NCBI RefSeq assembly: GCF_040024445.1
Contig: NZ_CP157276.1
Coordinates: forward strand, 2,356,001 to 2,420,000
From: Prescottella soli
GTDB taxonomy: Bacteria > Actinomycetota > Actinomycetes > Mycobacteriales > Mycobacteriaceae
DNA length: 64,000 nucleotides
Direction of reading: 5' to 3'
The translations under genes were made by a program, and so were the position numbers. This document shows positions 16,079 to 31,809 of the stretch, piece after piece. The notes beneath the pieces are model-generated. The model worked only from the letters and a program-made list of their open reading frames with translations, was not told the origin of the DNA and made no database searches. Each line of letters starts with the position of its first letter. Within the stretch, counting starts at the first letter, position 1.

Positions 16079-17338
16079 CGCCTCCGGCAGGTGTCTGCGC
16101 CACTTGACGAGGACGAGCGCCAGACTCGCCGCGGCGACGATCGTCCCGAACACGAACATCATGGGATAGGTCAGCGCCGGGTTCGTCTCCGCGATCATCG
16201 CCATCACCGCAGGCACTGCGAAGCCGAGGTAGCTGAGCGAGTAGAAGACCGCGGTCAGACCGGCCAGATCGTCCGGGCCGGCGATCCGCTGGATCTCCTG
16301 CAACCCCGACACCAGCGCGAGCCCGTAGCCGCAGCCGAGGATCGCCGCCGCGATCATCGACACCGGCACGGTGAGGACGTGCGACGCGACGGCCGCGACG
16401 GACATGCCCACCACGAGCACCGCGAGGGCCACCGCGACGGCCCGGGCGTTCGACGGGGTGTCAATTTTGCGTCCGACCGCCTGGATCGCGAACCCCGAGC
16501 CGAGACCGATCATGCACAGCAGCGCCGAGAACGCCACGGGCGCACTGCCGCTGCGACCGGTCATGAGCGCCGGTATCACCGCGTAGGCCGACGCGGCGGC
16601 ACCGAACACCCACGGGGCCACCGGGGCGACGACGTAGAGGAATCGCCGGTGCCCGGCTGCCGGGATCTTCAGATCCTGTGCGAGTGAACGGCGCTCGGCC
16701 TTCGCGACCGCGGGCCGCGTCTCCGGCACCCGCAGCAGTGCGACACCGGCCGCCAACGCGAGCGTCGAATGAACAACGTACGCAAGCGCACTCGGCCACG
16801 GCGCCCACTGCGCGAGGATCCCGGCGACGCCGGCGCCGATACCGAAGCCGGCGGTCAGGCTCATCGCGGCGCGGCGGGCACCGGCCCCCGGCCGCGCCGA
16901 CGGGTCCCGGTCGGGCGTCGAGAGTTCCTTGAGCCAACTGCCGCCGACGGCCATGCCCAGCCCCAGTGCGACACCAGACAGGACACGCCCGACGATCAGC
17001 CACGCCGCCGAGTCCGGCCCGGCGGCCAGCACCAGCGACCCCGCCACCGCGATGAACGGGGCAGGAAGCATCAGAGGCCGCCGCCCCAGCCGGTCCGACA
17101 GCGGTCCACCGATGAGCAGCGCCGGCACGATCCCGAGCACGTACGCGAACAGGAAGGTGTCGACCACCACCTGGGTGAAGCCGTGGTCGAGTTTGTACAT
17201 CACCAGCAGCGGGGTGAACTCGTTCCCACCCCACGCCACCGCGAACATGCCCGCCGCGACGAGCATCCACGGCCGCATCCACGTCCGGGGCTCTGTGGTG
17301 GTGGTGGTGATCGTGGCAGTCTCGTCGACAGCCGTCAT
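16064..17338 (-). CDS. MFS transporter
   Basis: The 424-residue protein has about twelve membrane segments and the MFS loop motif GGPLSDRLGRRP after segment two. The loop between segments six and seven is cytoplasmic and basic. The 3' end overlaps the convergent M1 peptidase gene by 15 nt. Its start overlaps the stop of a GntR regulator gene by 4 nt, so the two are translationally coupled and the regulator probably controls the transporter. Substrate unknown; a link with the neighbouring peptide system is possible but unproven, because the genes are on opposite strands. Confidence 0.88.
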   Translation of the reverse strand: MTAVDETATITTTTTEPRTWMRPWMLVAAGMFAVAWGGNEFTPLLVMYKLDHGFTQVVVDTFLFAYVLGIVPALLIGGPLSDRLGRRPLMLPAPFIAVAGSLVLAAGPDSAAWLIVGRVLSGVALGLGMAVGGSWLKELSTPDRDPSARPGAGARRAAMSLTAGFGIGAGVAGILAQWAPWPSALAYVVHSTLALAAGVALLRVPETRPAVAKAERRSLAQDLKIPAAGHRRFLYVVAPVAPWVFGAAASAYAVIPALMTGRSGSAPVAFSALLCMIGLGSGFAIQAVGRKIDTPSNARAVAVALAVLVVGMSVAAVASHVLTVPVSMIAAAILGCGYGLALVSGLQEIQRIAGPDDLAGLTAVFYSLSYLGFAVPAVMAMIAETNPALTYPMMFVFGTIVAAASLALVLVKWRRHLPEASERG

Positions 17339-17988
17339 CGCCGTCCTCCCTCGCCGAGCGCGTGGACCTCCCGCATGTGCCGGTGCACGGCCGCGGCGAA
17401 CCCCTCTGCATCCCCGGCCGCGATCAGGTCCGCCAGGCGGGTGTGATCCTCGATGATCTTGGTGATCTGTTCCGGGTCGCGGGCCAGCGAGTGCGCCGTC
17501 ATCCGGCGCTGACGCTCCCGAAGCCCGTCGTAGAAGGTCTCGAGCAGCGGATTGCCGCCAGCACGCACCAAGGCCCGGTGGAAGTCGGCGTCGAGCACAC
17601 TGAACTGCACGGCGTCACCGCTCGATGCGACCAGTTCACGCTGCCGCGCCAGGTTCTCCCGCAGTGCGGCCACCAGCGCGTCCCGGACCCGGGGATTCGC
17701 GGTGACGGCCTCGGCGGCGTGCACCTCGACCAGCAGACGCGCATCGACGACGTGCTCGGCCTCGCCGGCGGCGACCGGCACGATCAACGCACCCCGCTTC
17801 GGGTACAGCCGCATCCAGCCCTCGGCCTCGAGCCTGAGAAACGCCTCCCGCACGGGCGTCCGACTGGACCCCATCCGCGTCGCGATCTCGCCCTCGCTGA
17901 TCAGCTCCCCGCCCGGAAGCTCCCCAGACAGGATGAGCTCCTTGACCTCGCGGTACGCGAGCTCAGCCGCTGAATACAACTTAGACAC
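17335..17988 (-). CDS. GntR family (FCD-domain) transcriptional regulator
   Basis: This 217-residue protein has an N-terminal winged helix (AYREVKELILSGELPGG, GEIATRMGSSRTPVREAFLRLEAEG, residues about 12-58). An FCD ligand-binding domain follows, with its metal-type residues (DADFHRALV; a histidine near 167 in EDHTRL). It begins at a GTG without a ribosome binding site, and TATAAA lies 8 nt upstream, suggesting a leaderless mRNA. The coupled MFS gene follows directly. FCD regulators bind small carboxylic acids; the effector here is unknown. Confidence 0.9.
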   Translation of the reverse strand: MSKLYSAAELAYREVKELILSGELPGGELISEGEIATRMGSSRTPVREAFLRLEAEGWMRLYPKRGALIVPVAAGEAEHVVDARLLVEVHAAEAVTANPRVRDALVAALRENLARQRELVASSGDAVQFSVLDADFHRALVRAGGNPLLETFYDGLRERQRRMTAHSLARDPEQITKIIEDHTRLADLIAAGDAEGFAAAVHRHMREVHALGEGGRR

Positions 17989-17996
17989 AAGATGTA

Positions 17997-18002
17997 TTTA
18001 TA
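17997..18002 (-). promoter_or_regulatory. -10 box of a leaderless gntR transcript
   Basis: On the minus strand TATAAA ends 8 nt before the GTG of the GntR gene, and no ribosome binding site exists in between. ATACA (17974-17978) and TGTAT (17993-17997) form a spaced inverted repeat across the start and could be an autoregulatory operator. No clear -35 is seen. Confidence 0.4.
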
Positions 18003-18038
18003 CGCCTTGCGGACGGTCTCGATGCGCGCGGGGTCCGG

Positions 18039-18860
18039 TCAGGCCGTCGAACCCAGGCCGGGCGTGCGCGACTGCGCCGAGTACCTCCCGCCGTTGCGGA
18101 CGATGGTGATGGGATGGTCGAAGCACTCGCTGATGCGCTCGGTCGTGATCACTGCTTCCGCCGAACCCTGCGCCGTCACCCGGCCGTCGCGAATGAGCAG
18201 CGCATGCGTCGTGGTCGTCGGGATCTCCTCGATGTGATGAGTGACGAGGATGCTCGCCATGGCCGGGTGCTGCGCGCGCATCTCGTCGAGCGCGGTCAGC
18301 AACTGTTCGCGCGCGGCGAGGTCGAGGCCCGTCGCGGGCTCGTCGAGCAGGAGTACCGGAGGCTCGGGCATCAACGCGCGTGCGATCAGGGCGCGCCCCC
18401 GCTCCCCCTGCGACAGGACGGGCCAACGAGCCTCGATGCGCGCCGACATCCCCATCATCGCGATCAGTTCCTCCGCACGCTCCCGGTCGGCGTCGGTGGG
18501 CTGCCACCGCTGCGCAAACTCGGGGGTGTTCGTCAGCCCCGTGAGGACGACCTCACGCACGGTGAGCGGGCGTTCGATCGCGTGGCGCGGATTGACGTGA
18601 CCGATGTGCGAGCGCAGCTCACGCATGTCCACCCGACCGAGGCGATGTCCGAGCACGTGGACGGTGCCGCGGGTCGGATGGGCGACGGCGCCCAGCAGGC
18701 TCAGCAGCGTGCTCTTGCCCGCGCCGTTGGCCCCGAGCAGCACCCAGTGCTGGCCCTGCTCGATCTGAACGTCGATGCCGCCCAGGATCGTCCGACCGTC
18801 GCGGACCAGGTCGACGTACTCGGTGCTCAGCACCACCTCGCCGTGGATACGGGTACTCAC
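18039..18860 (-). CDS. ABC transporter ATP-binding protein (stand-alone, ModF/YlmA-like)
   Basis: The 273-residue ATPase has Walker A GANGAGKST near residue 43, a Q-loop region, the signature LSQGERGR (one change from LSGGQ-type), Walker B LLLDEPATGLD and a switch histidine in VTHHIEEI. The sequence resembles the ATPase halves of ModF/YlmA-type proteins, which lack a dedicated permease and are linked to metal or stress responses. No permease or binding protein is adjacent. The GTG start overlaps the stop of the upstream FadR-type regulator gene by 4 nt, so the two form an operon. What it energises is unknown. Confidence 0.85.
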   Translation of the reverse strand: MSTRIHGEVVLSTEYVDLVRDGRTILGGIDVQIEQGQHWVLLGANGAGKSTLLSLLGAVAHPTRGTVHVLGHRLGRVDMRELRSHIGHVNPRHAIERPLTVREVVLTGLTNTPEFAQRWQPTDADRERAEELIAMMGMSARIEARWPVLSQGERGRALIARALMPEPPVLLLDEPATGLDLAAREQLLTALDEMRAQHPAMASILVTHHIEEIPTTTTHALLIRDGRVTAQGSAEAVITTERISECFDHPITIVRNGGRYSAQSRTPGLGSTA

Positions 18861-19570
18861 TCGCCGTGCCCTCCTTCGCGCAGCTTGGCCATCATCGGAT
18901 CCAGGTTCCCGGCCGTCGCCGCCACCGCCGCCGCACTGTCACCGGCCTCGAGCGCGTCGACGAGTGCGTCGTGGGCGTCGCCGGTGTCCGGAACCTGCGG
19001 TTCGTTCTCCACCATGTCGACGAGCGCGGCGTGCAGCACAGGGCGCACCGAGTCGAACAGTGCCGTCAGCACCGAATTGCCGGCCAACGCGACGACCGAA
19101 CGGTGGAAGTCGAGGTCGGCTGTGACGAACGCGCGGGCGTCGACCGCATGCTGTTCGTGATGATCGTGCCGGTCGACGAGTTGCCGCCGGATCTCGGCAA
19201 GATCCTCCGGCCCCGCACGATCCGCAGCCAGACGAGCGGCCTCGACCTCGAGCGCGCGCCGAACCTCCAACACCTCGAGCACGCGGGATCGACGCAGCAA
19301 TGTTTCGAGCGCCGGCTCGGCGGGGGGTTCGGCGACGAACGTGCCGACGCCGTGCCGGACGTCGAGCAGACCGTCCCGCGCCAGCAACTTCACAGCTTCT
19401 CGGACCGACGAGCGTCCCACGCCCACCTCCGCCGCCAGTTCCGTCTCACTGGGCAGGCGTTGCCCCACCGCCCACTCGCCGGTCTCGATCCGCCGCCGGA
19501 ACAGCTCTTCCAGCTGCGGCACAAGCGGGCCGCTCCGCAATGCGCGTGCTGTCACCGCAATCACCTCCAA
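18857..19570 (-). CDS. FadR subfamily GntR transcriptional regulator
   Basis: The TTG start gives 237 residues. The N-terminal winged helix is clear (QRLPSETELAAEVGVGRSSVREAVKLLARDGLL, about residues 37-69) and is followed by an all-helical FCD domain (FHRSVVALAGN, HDALVDALEAGD). It is coupled to the downstream ABC ATPase gene by a 4 nt overlap. A perfect 12 bp palindrome, TCAGACGTCTGA, lies 19 nt upstream in the space shared with a divergent gene and is the natural candidate for its operator. The ligand is unknown. Confidence 0.9.
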   Translation of the reverse strand: MEVIAVTARALRSGPLVPQLEELFRRRIETGEWAVGQRLPSETELAAEVGVGRSSVREAVKLLARDGLLDVRHGVGTFVAEPPAEPALETLLRRSRVLEVLEVRRALEVEAARLAADRAGPEDLAEIRRQLVDRHDHHEQHAVDARAFVTADLDFHRSVVALAGNSVLTALFDSVRPVLHAALVDMVENEPQVPDTGDAHDALVDALEAGDSAAAVAATAGNLDPMMAKLREGGHGE

Positions 19571-19588
19571 TCCAGGAGTCTACAGACC

Positions 19589-19600
19589 TCAGACGTCTGA
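19589..19600. promoter_or_regulatory. FadR-type operator TCAGACGTCTGA
   Basis: This perfect 12 bp palindrome sits between the FadR-type gene and the divergent small gene. It overlaps the expected -35 position of a leaderless promoter for the latter (TATATT at 19621-19626). Palindromes with a GAC/GTC core are common GntR/FadR targets. The assignment is positional. Confidence 0.6.
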
Positions 19601-19632
19601 TGTCTCTAGGCCGGTTTGCCTATATTCACGGG

Positions 19633-20081
19633 ATGGAGACAGCGCACCTCGACATCGGATCCGGCGACATGGATACCGGCTCCCGCGTCGGCGGCAACCC
19701 GCCGGCATGCTTCGACTCGGATCCGATCCTCGACACGCACGACTACCTGCTCACGCTCGGCGCGGCAACGGTGGAATGGCTCGGCGAGCGGGAGGTGTCG
19801 GTGTTCGTCCGGCGGGGATTCACGATCGGAGGCGACGATCTGGAATACCCCGAAATCGGAGTGCGCGCGGTTCTCCACGGTCCTTCCGCGCGTGGCGGGT
19901 GGAAGCCGACGGCTATCGCTTCCTGTTCCAGATGAACGAGGAGGGATGGCCGATGGCGAAGAATCCGGAGGCCGAGTTCGTCGAGGAGTACCTGTTCGGC
20001 TACCGGTCGGTTTACTTCTACGGAAAGTTCGACGAAACCGGGCGGGCCGGCGAGATCGTGGCCGGATTCCTCGATTTCTGA
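19633..20081 (+). pseudogene. Frameshifted hypothetical gene (about 149 residues if repaired)
   Basis: The frame starting METAHLDI at 19633 runs in good codon use to about 19885, then turns into an atypical tail that stops at 19935. The -1 frame from the same point gives a convincing continuation (FRAWRVEADGYRFLFQMNEE, later YLFGYRSVYFYG) to a stop at 20081. The two parts fit as one protein. A single-base deletion, a sequencing error or a programmed shift could explain this; no classical slippery heptamer is obvious. A TATATT -10 box 6 nt before the ATG suggests a leaderless transcript. The family is unrecognised. Confidence 0.6.
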
Positions 20082-20096
20082 CCATATGCGGAAACG

Positions 20097-20132
20097 CCGA
20101 AGGCCCCCACCAGTAATGGTGGGGGCCTTCGG
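20097..20132 (-). terminator. rRNA operon terminator
   Basis: A perfect 16 bp stem (CCGAAGGCCCCCACCA and its complement) with a GTAA loop lies just after the 5S gene on the minus strand, followed by a short T-containing stretch. It also lies after the convergent frameshifted gene and may serve both directions. Confidence 0.85.
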
Positions 20133-20138
20133 GAAAGG

Positions 20139-20258
20139 ATGTTCGGCGGTGTCCTACTCTCCCACACCCTGTCGAGTGCAGTACCATCGGCGCTGGAGGG
20201 CTTAGCTTCCGGGTTCGGAATGGGACCGGGCGTTTCCCCTCCGCTATGGCCGCCGTAA
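20139..20258 (-). rRNA. rrf: 5S ribosomal RNA
   Basis: The minus strand begins TTACGGCGGCCATAGCGG and contains CCCATTCCGAACCCGGAAG and GATGGTACTGCA. It ends near GAGAGTAGGACACCGCCGAAC, the standard actinobacterial 5S sequence of about 120 nt. Ends are estimated by pairing of the terminal stem. Confidence 0.95.
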
Positions 20259-20393
20259 CTCTATGAAACTGTCACACATTCAATTCCCCCGCCCGAACCA
20301 CCCGCCGGCCACGAGGGCTCCGGGGTGTTGGGGGTGAATGATATCTGTGTGTTGTTTCAGATACCGCACAGTGGACGCGTAGCTTCTTTGTGG

Positions 20394-25371
<4,978 letters not shown>

Positions 25372-25809
25372 AGACTCTAGATTTCGCAGCCGAAGCCACT
25401 AATCAGTCATAGACATCGAGTCAAATCACTAGCAAAATAAACTCAAACTAGCTGTTTGCGCTGACCATCCCAGACGGAAGAATGAGACGATCAGCAAATA
25501 CCCACCACAAAAAGTGGTGGAGTACCAAAATTGGCACTGACATTCATCGACACACTGTTGAGTTCTCAAAGAACACGCGCACACCATCACTCGAAACTTT
25601 GCAGTTCCTCGTTCCGGGGCAACCGTTCCAGCTTATCCCACCCGGGATCCGAGTGCAAACTCGGCTCCCTTCCGGGCTACCCGGACACGCCCCACCACCC
25701 CATAAGAGGGTGAAACGAACCAGATTTTCAGGCGCTCCCCGTACAACCTCGTTTTCCCTCGCTGACCTGTGAAGATCGCGGCCGGGTCGGTGTCCGTGTC
25801 GCTCTGACC
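25372..25809 (-). other. rRNA operon leader
   Basis: The stretch between the promoter and the 16S 5' end has no protein gene. It contains GTTCTTTGAGAACTCAAC (25574-25557), the leader copy of the motif also found in the 16S-23S spacer. A hairpin, CCACCACTTTTTGTGGTGG (25500-25518), sits nearer the 16S gene. Both are probable RNA processing or antitermination elements. Confidence 0.7.
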
Positions 25810-25858
25810 TGGAATAAGTTACGCGAACCCGGCACAGAACACCAAATCGCCAGGTCAG
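25804..25858. repeat. 9 bp inverted repeat flanking the rRNA promoter
   Basis: CTGACCTGG (25804-25812) and CCAGGTCAG (25850-25858) bracket the predicted rRNA promoter exactly. A third partial copy, CTGACCTG, lies about 40 bp further downstream. This may be a regulator site or a structural element. Confidence 0.5.
25816..25845 (-). promoter_or_regulatory. Probable rRNA operon promoter
   Basis: On the minus strand TTGGTG (25845-25840) is followed after 18 nt by TAACTT (25821-25816), about 440 nt upstream of the 16S gene. This is the best promoter-like pair in the leader interval. Further promoters may exist. Confidence 0.55.
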
Positions 25859-25925
25859 GGAGGTAAACGGCGTGAGAACGCGGCGGAAATGGGCGTCGAC
25901 CGGTGTTCGGCCGGCCCGTGAGCCA

Positions 25926-26123
25926 CTACGGGACCCAGTACTTGGCTGCCAACTCCTCGACCAAGGGGTCATCGTCGGCCACCTCGTCGAGGGCTGCGAG
26001 ATCACTGTCGATCGCGACGAGGCGCGGATCGTCCCCCTCGAACTCCTCGACCGGGTGGCCACCGTTTTCGGCGAGCTGACGCAGCAGCTTCTCGCGAACC
26101 CGGGCCTTGAGTGAATCGCTCAC
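25926..26123 (-). CDS. Small acidic conserved hypothetical protein
   Basis: This is a 65-residue soluble protein: a basic N-terminal helix (SLKARVREKLLRQL), then a strongly acidic region (EEFEGDDPRL, DEVADDDPLVEEL), ending in AAKYWVP. Codon use is typical of the genome. It starts at a GTG without a useful ribosome binding site, so leaderless translation or another start is possible. A similarly short gene occurs near this place in mycobacteria (Rv3643 region), but homology is not shown. Function unknown. Confidence 0.65.
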   Translation of the reverse strand: MSDSLKARVREKLLRQLAENGGHPVEEFEGDDPRLVAIDSDLAALDEVADDDPLVEELAAKYWVP

Positions 26124-26172
26124 CTTCAGAGCATGGCCGCTCCGAACGGACCTTGTCGAGGGTTCGGGGAAG

Positions 26173-26271
26173 TCAGTCGTCGCCGGAACGCTTGAACACC
26201 TGCCTCGCCACCGGGATCAACGTCACCAGTGCGCCGATCGCGAGGATCAGCCAGAAGATCTGCATCCACAC
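26173..26271 (-). CDS. 32-residue single-pass membrane peptide
   Basis: A GTG at 26271 lies 8 nt after a perfect AGGAGG (26285-26280). The ORF encodes VWMQIFWLILAIGALVTLIP followed by a basic, charged tail (ARQVFKRSGDD) and a stop at 26173. That is one hydrophobic helix with a positive-inside C-terminus. The perfect Shine-Dalgarno sequence and the compact placement between the tRNA-Thr terminator and the next small gene argue that it is translated. No family is recognised. Confidence 0.6.
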   Translation of the reverse strand: MWMQIFWLILAIGALVTLIPVARQVFKRSGDD

Positions 26272-26364
26272 GGCGCTCGCCTCCTACCGTCGGAACCGTT
26301 GCCCCGCCCGACTCCATTGTCGCGGCGCACCGCACGGTGTCGAGCGACCTGCCGGAAACGAGAA

Positions 26365-26397
26365 AGACCCCAGGTGGACTGTGTCCACCTGGGGTCT
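26365..26397 (-). terminator. Terminator downstream of tRNA-Thr
   Basis: A perfect 15 bp stem (AGACCCCAGGTGGAC and complement) with a 3 nt loop is followed on the minus strand by TTTCTCGTTT. It starts 6 nt after the tRNA 3' end: a standard intrinsic terminator. Confidence 0.9.
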
Positions 26398-26402
26398 CCC
26401 AG

Positions 26403-26475
26403 AGCTGCCTGCGAGAATCGAACTCGCGACCTTTTCATTACGAGTGAAATGCTCTACCGACTGAGCTAAGGCAGC
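26403..26475 (-). tRNA. tRNA-Thr (CGT)
   Basis: The minus strand folds as a 73 nt cloverleaf: acceptor GCTGCCT/AGGCAGC, D arm GCTC-AGTCGGTA-GAGC, anticodon loop with CGT, T arm CGCGAGTTCGATTCTCG. CCA is not encoded. Anticodon CGT reads ACG threonine codons. An intrinsic terminator follows. Confidence 0.97.
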
Positions 26476-26538
26476 GTGCCTTTCGGCGCGTGCGAGTCTA
26501 GCCCGAACCCCCGCCCCTAATGCAAATCGGGCGTCGAA

Positions 26539-27726
26539 CTACCTGTACTCGGCTCCGATCCGAGCCACCAGGGCGTCGAGCGCGAACTTGGGTTTGACGT
26601 TCATGTCGAGCGCTTCGCGGCAGTCCAGGATCGCCTCGATGCAGCGCAGCAGTCCCTCACGGGAGGTGCCGGCGGCGAGGTCGGCGGCCTGCTCGGCCAT
26701 GTCCGGGTGGTTCGACGTCGCGGTGGAGCCGAACGAACACGCGAGCGCGTCGCGGTAGAGGCCGGCGAGATCCATCAGCGCCCGGTCGAGCGCGTCCCGA
26801 CCGGTGCGAGTGGCACGGGACTTCTGTCGTCGTTCGAGGTCCTTGAGCACACCGGCCGATCCGCGCAGCGCTCCCGCCGCACCCTTACCGGTGCCGCCGG
26901 CGCCGAGCGCCGTCCGCAGTTCCTCGGTCTCGCGCTCGTCGCGCTCGGCCGTGAGCTCCTTGGCCTCGAGGTCGGCGGCTTGGACCAGTTCCTCCGCCGC
27001 CGCGTAGGCCGTGCCGGGCCGCGTTGCCGCTCGCGCCAGCGACAGCGCGCGCTTGCGCCGAGCCCGGGCGTCCTCGTCGGTGGCCAGTCGGCGTGCCCGC
27101 CCCACATGGCCACCACAGATCGACGCGGCCCAGTGGGCAGTTTCGGCGTCGAGCCCGTCGCGCTCCCCCAGCACCTGGGCGATGGCGTCGACCGACGGCG
27201 TCACCAACGGGATGTGCCGGCACCGCGAGCGCAGCGTCACGGAGATGTCCTGCGGATCGACCGACGGCGCGCACAGCAGGAAGACCGTGCGGTCCGGCGG
27301 CTCTTCGACGACCTTGAGCAGTGCGTTGGCCGCGCCCTCGGTGAGTCGGTCCGCGTCCTCGACGACCACGATCTGCCAGCGGCCCGTGCTCGGGCGCCGG
27401 GACGCCGTCTGCACGATGCCTCGCATCTCGCTGACGCTGATGCTCAGTCCCTCGGGCACGATGCGCCGGACATCACCGTGTGTGCCGGCCATCGTCGTCG
27501 TGCACGCCTGGCACTCACCGCAGCCGGGGACGCCGTCGGACGTGCACTGCAGGGCCGCCGCAAAACACACCGCGGCGACGGAACGACCGGATCCGGGCGG
27601 CCCGGTGAACAGCCACGAGTGCGTCATCCGCGATCCGGCCTCACCGCCACGGGCGGCGGTTGCGGCAGCCGTCAGCTCCGCCTCGACATGCTCCTGCCCG
27701 ACCAGCCGATCGAATACACCCGCCAC
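26539..27726 (-). CDS. holB: DNA polymerase III subunit delta' (clamp loader)
   Basis: The 395-residue AAA+ protein begins MAGVFDRLVGQEHVEAEL. It has a P-loop in which the lysine is replaced (GPPGSGRSV, about residue 41), a four-cysteine zinc element (cysteines in CTSDGVPGCGECQAC), Walker-B-like VVVEDADRLT, and the arginine-finger SRC motif in LRSRCRH. Delta' subunits typically lack ATP binding but give the arginine finger to the neighbouring clamp-loader subunit, consistent with the altered P-loop. It matches the position of Rv3644c and lies 53 nt after topA, probably in one transcript. The adenylyl cyclase gene that separates them in M. tuberculosis is absent. Confidence 0.92.
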   Translation of the reverse strand: MAGVFDRLVGQEHVEAELTAAATAARGGEAGSRMTHSWLFTGPPGSGRSVAAVCFAAALQCTSDGVPGCGECQACTTTMAGTHGDVRRIVPEGLSISVSEMRGIVQTASRRPSTGRWQIVVVEDADRLTEGAANALLKVVEEPPDRTVFLLCAPSVDPQDISVTLRSRCRHIPLVTPSVDAIAQVLGERDGLDAETAHWAASICGGHVGRARRLATDEDARARRKRALSLARAATRPGTAYAAAEELVQAADLEAKELTAERDERETEELRTALGAGGTGKGAAGALRGSAGVLKDLERRQKSRATRTGRDALDRALMDLAGLYRDALACSFGSTATSNHPDMAEQAADLAAGTSREGLLRCIEAILDCREALDMNVKPKFALDALVARIGAEYR

Positions 27727-27779
27727 GAGCCGACCCTACCGAGCCGCGCCGACGACCCTGCCGACAACCGAGGTCACGA

Positions 27780-30680
<2,901 letters not shown>

Positions 30681-30750
30681 CAGTCTGTCCGCACCTTTCC
30701 TGCTCGATCAGTGCTGCTGCGCACCTGATGCGACTCTCGTCGCCGCCCCC

Positions 30751-30756
30751 GTTATA
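30751..30756 (-). promoter_or_regulatory. -10 box of a topA promoter
   Basis: On the minus strand TATAAC lies 70 nt upstream of the topA start in the 145 nt gap. No convincing -35 is seen. The rest of the gap shows no gene. Confidence 0.45.
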
Positions 30757-30825
30757 CCGGGTCCGGTCAGTTACAGGGTGTCACACCGTAAGGACGGGCG
30801 CGTATATCCGTCCCTCTCCATTCGC

Positions 30826-31410
30826 TCAAATGTGCGGCCAGTTGCGTCGCGCGTCTGGATCCTCCGGCGGTAGACCGATGTTCTCCGCGAGGTGCATGAG
30901 ACGTCGGCGACCCGAAATGCGCAATCCCGGTGACGACCCGCGAATGCCGACGATGGTGGGCGCAACTCCGGCCCGCATGAGTGACTGCGCCAACACCACG
31001 TGGGTATCCGGGGCGTGTGGATCGAGCCCGAGGACGTATCGCTGGCCGTCCGCCTCGACTCGCCCGGACGCGAGCACCCAGGCGCGCTGTTCACGCGCGC
31101 CGGGAATCCATCCTTCCGGCACCGCCTTCACCGCACCTCGTGTCCACCGCCCGGCGAGGGCGGTCAACTGCGGAACGGTGGCGGTCCGTACGAGCGGACG
31201 GCCCTCCTCGGACCTGCCAATCTCGGCGTCGAGGTCGGCCTCGCGCATCAGTTCGGCGATCGCCTCCGCCCGCCAGAGGCTGTCGACCACGACCGATACG
31301 CGTGCCCCATCCTTGGAGGTGACCACCTGGCCCTGCGCGGCCAGCAGCCCACCGAGGTCGGTCACCGCGGGCGGCACCGATTCGGCGGAGAAAAAGGAAA
31401 GCTGAGCCAC
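30826..31410 (-). CDS. Rv3647c-like conserved hypothetical protein
   Basis: From the GTG at 31410 the protein is 194 residues, close to the size I recall for Rv3647c, which has the same position between topA and cspA. It has a basic C-terminal part (GLRISGRRRLMHLAENIG) and no membrane segments. The frame extends upstream to 31527. Choosing 31410 rests on the size match and on TACTGT 6 nt before the GTG, which would make the mRNA leaderless. It diverges from nothing and runs toward topA with a 145 nt gap. Function unknown. Confidence 0.75.
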   Translation of the reverse strand: MAQLSFFSAESVPPAVTDLGGLLAAQGQVVTSKDGARVSVVVDSLWRAEAIAELMREADLDAEIGRSEEGRPLVRTATVPQLTALAGRWTRGAVKAVPEGWIPGAREQRAWVLASGRVEADGQRYVLGLDPHAPDTHVVLAQSLMRAGVAPTIVGIRGSSPGLRISGRRRLMHLAENIGLPPEDPDARRNWPHI

Positions 31411-31605
31411 AAGTGGACAGTAGGCCACCAGCGGGCGTCGGTCGTCGGGATCGCGAATCTGCCACGCGGGCGGATCGGTCGACGCGGGTAACCAGGAGTA
31501 CGCCACAACGAACGCGTCCCCCACCACCGTTGCCGGCAGCAGGGGACGAGTCAGGCAGCGGTCAGTGCGACCGGCCTTGAATCACTTGTTCAGTTGATGA
31601 ACAGA

Positions 31606-31809
31606 TCAGATAGCGCGAACGCCGGTGGCCTGCGGGCCCTTGGTGCCCTGGCCGACCTCGAACTCGACGCGCTGGTTCTCCTCCAGGGTGCGGAAGCCGC
31701 TGCCCTGGATCTCCGAGTAGTGGACGAAGACGTCAGCGGAGCCGTCCTCGGGAGCGATGAAGCCGAAGCCCTTTTCCGCGTTGAACCACTTCACAGTGCC
31801 CTGTGCCAT
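31606..31809 (-). CDS. cspA: Cold shock protein (CspA family)
   Basis: This is a 67-residue nucleic-acid chaperone with one cold-shock OB fold: [18 protein letters not shown] (RNP1) and DVFVHYSEI (RNP2). It is nearly identical in pattern to mycobacterial CspA (Rv3648c), with the same neighbours. The start ATG lies after a purine-rich GAGAAGGAAAAGC site. The upstream 387 nt to the divergent helicase gene contain no other gene and probably hold a long 5' leader, as is usual for cold-shock genes; TTGACT with no well-spaced -10 is present there. Confidence 0.95.
   Translation of the reverse strand: MAQGTVKWFNAEKGFGFIAPEDGSADVFVHYSEIQGSGFRTLEENQRVEFEVGQGTKGPQATGVRAI

Noticed and set aside
16064-17988. 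MFS/GntR pair as part of the Pls system
   Set aside because: The genes are convergent and under a separate promoter; proximity alone is weak evidence.
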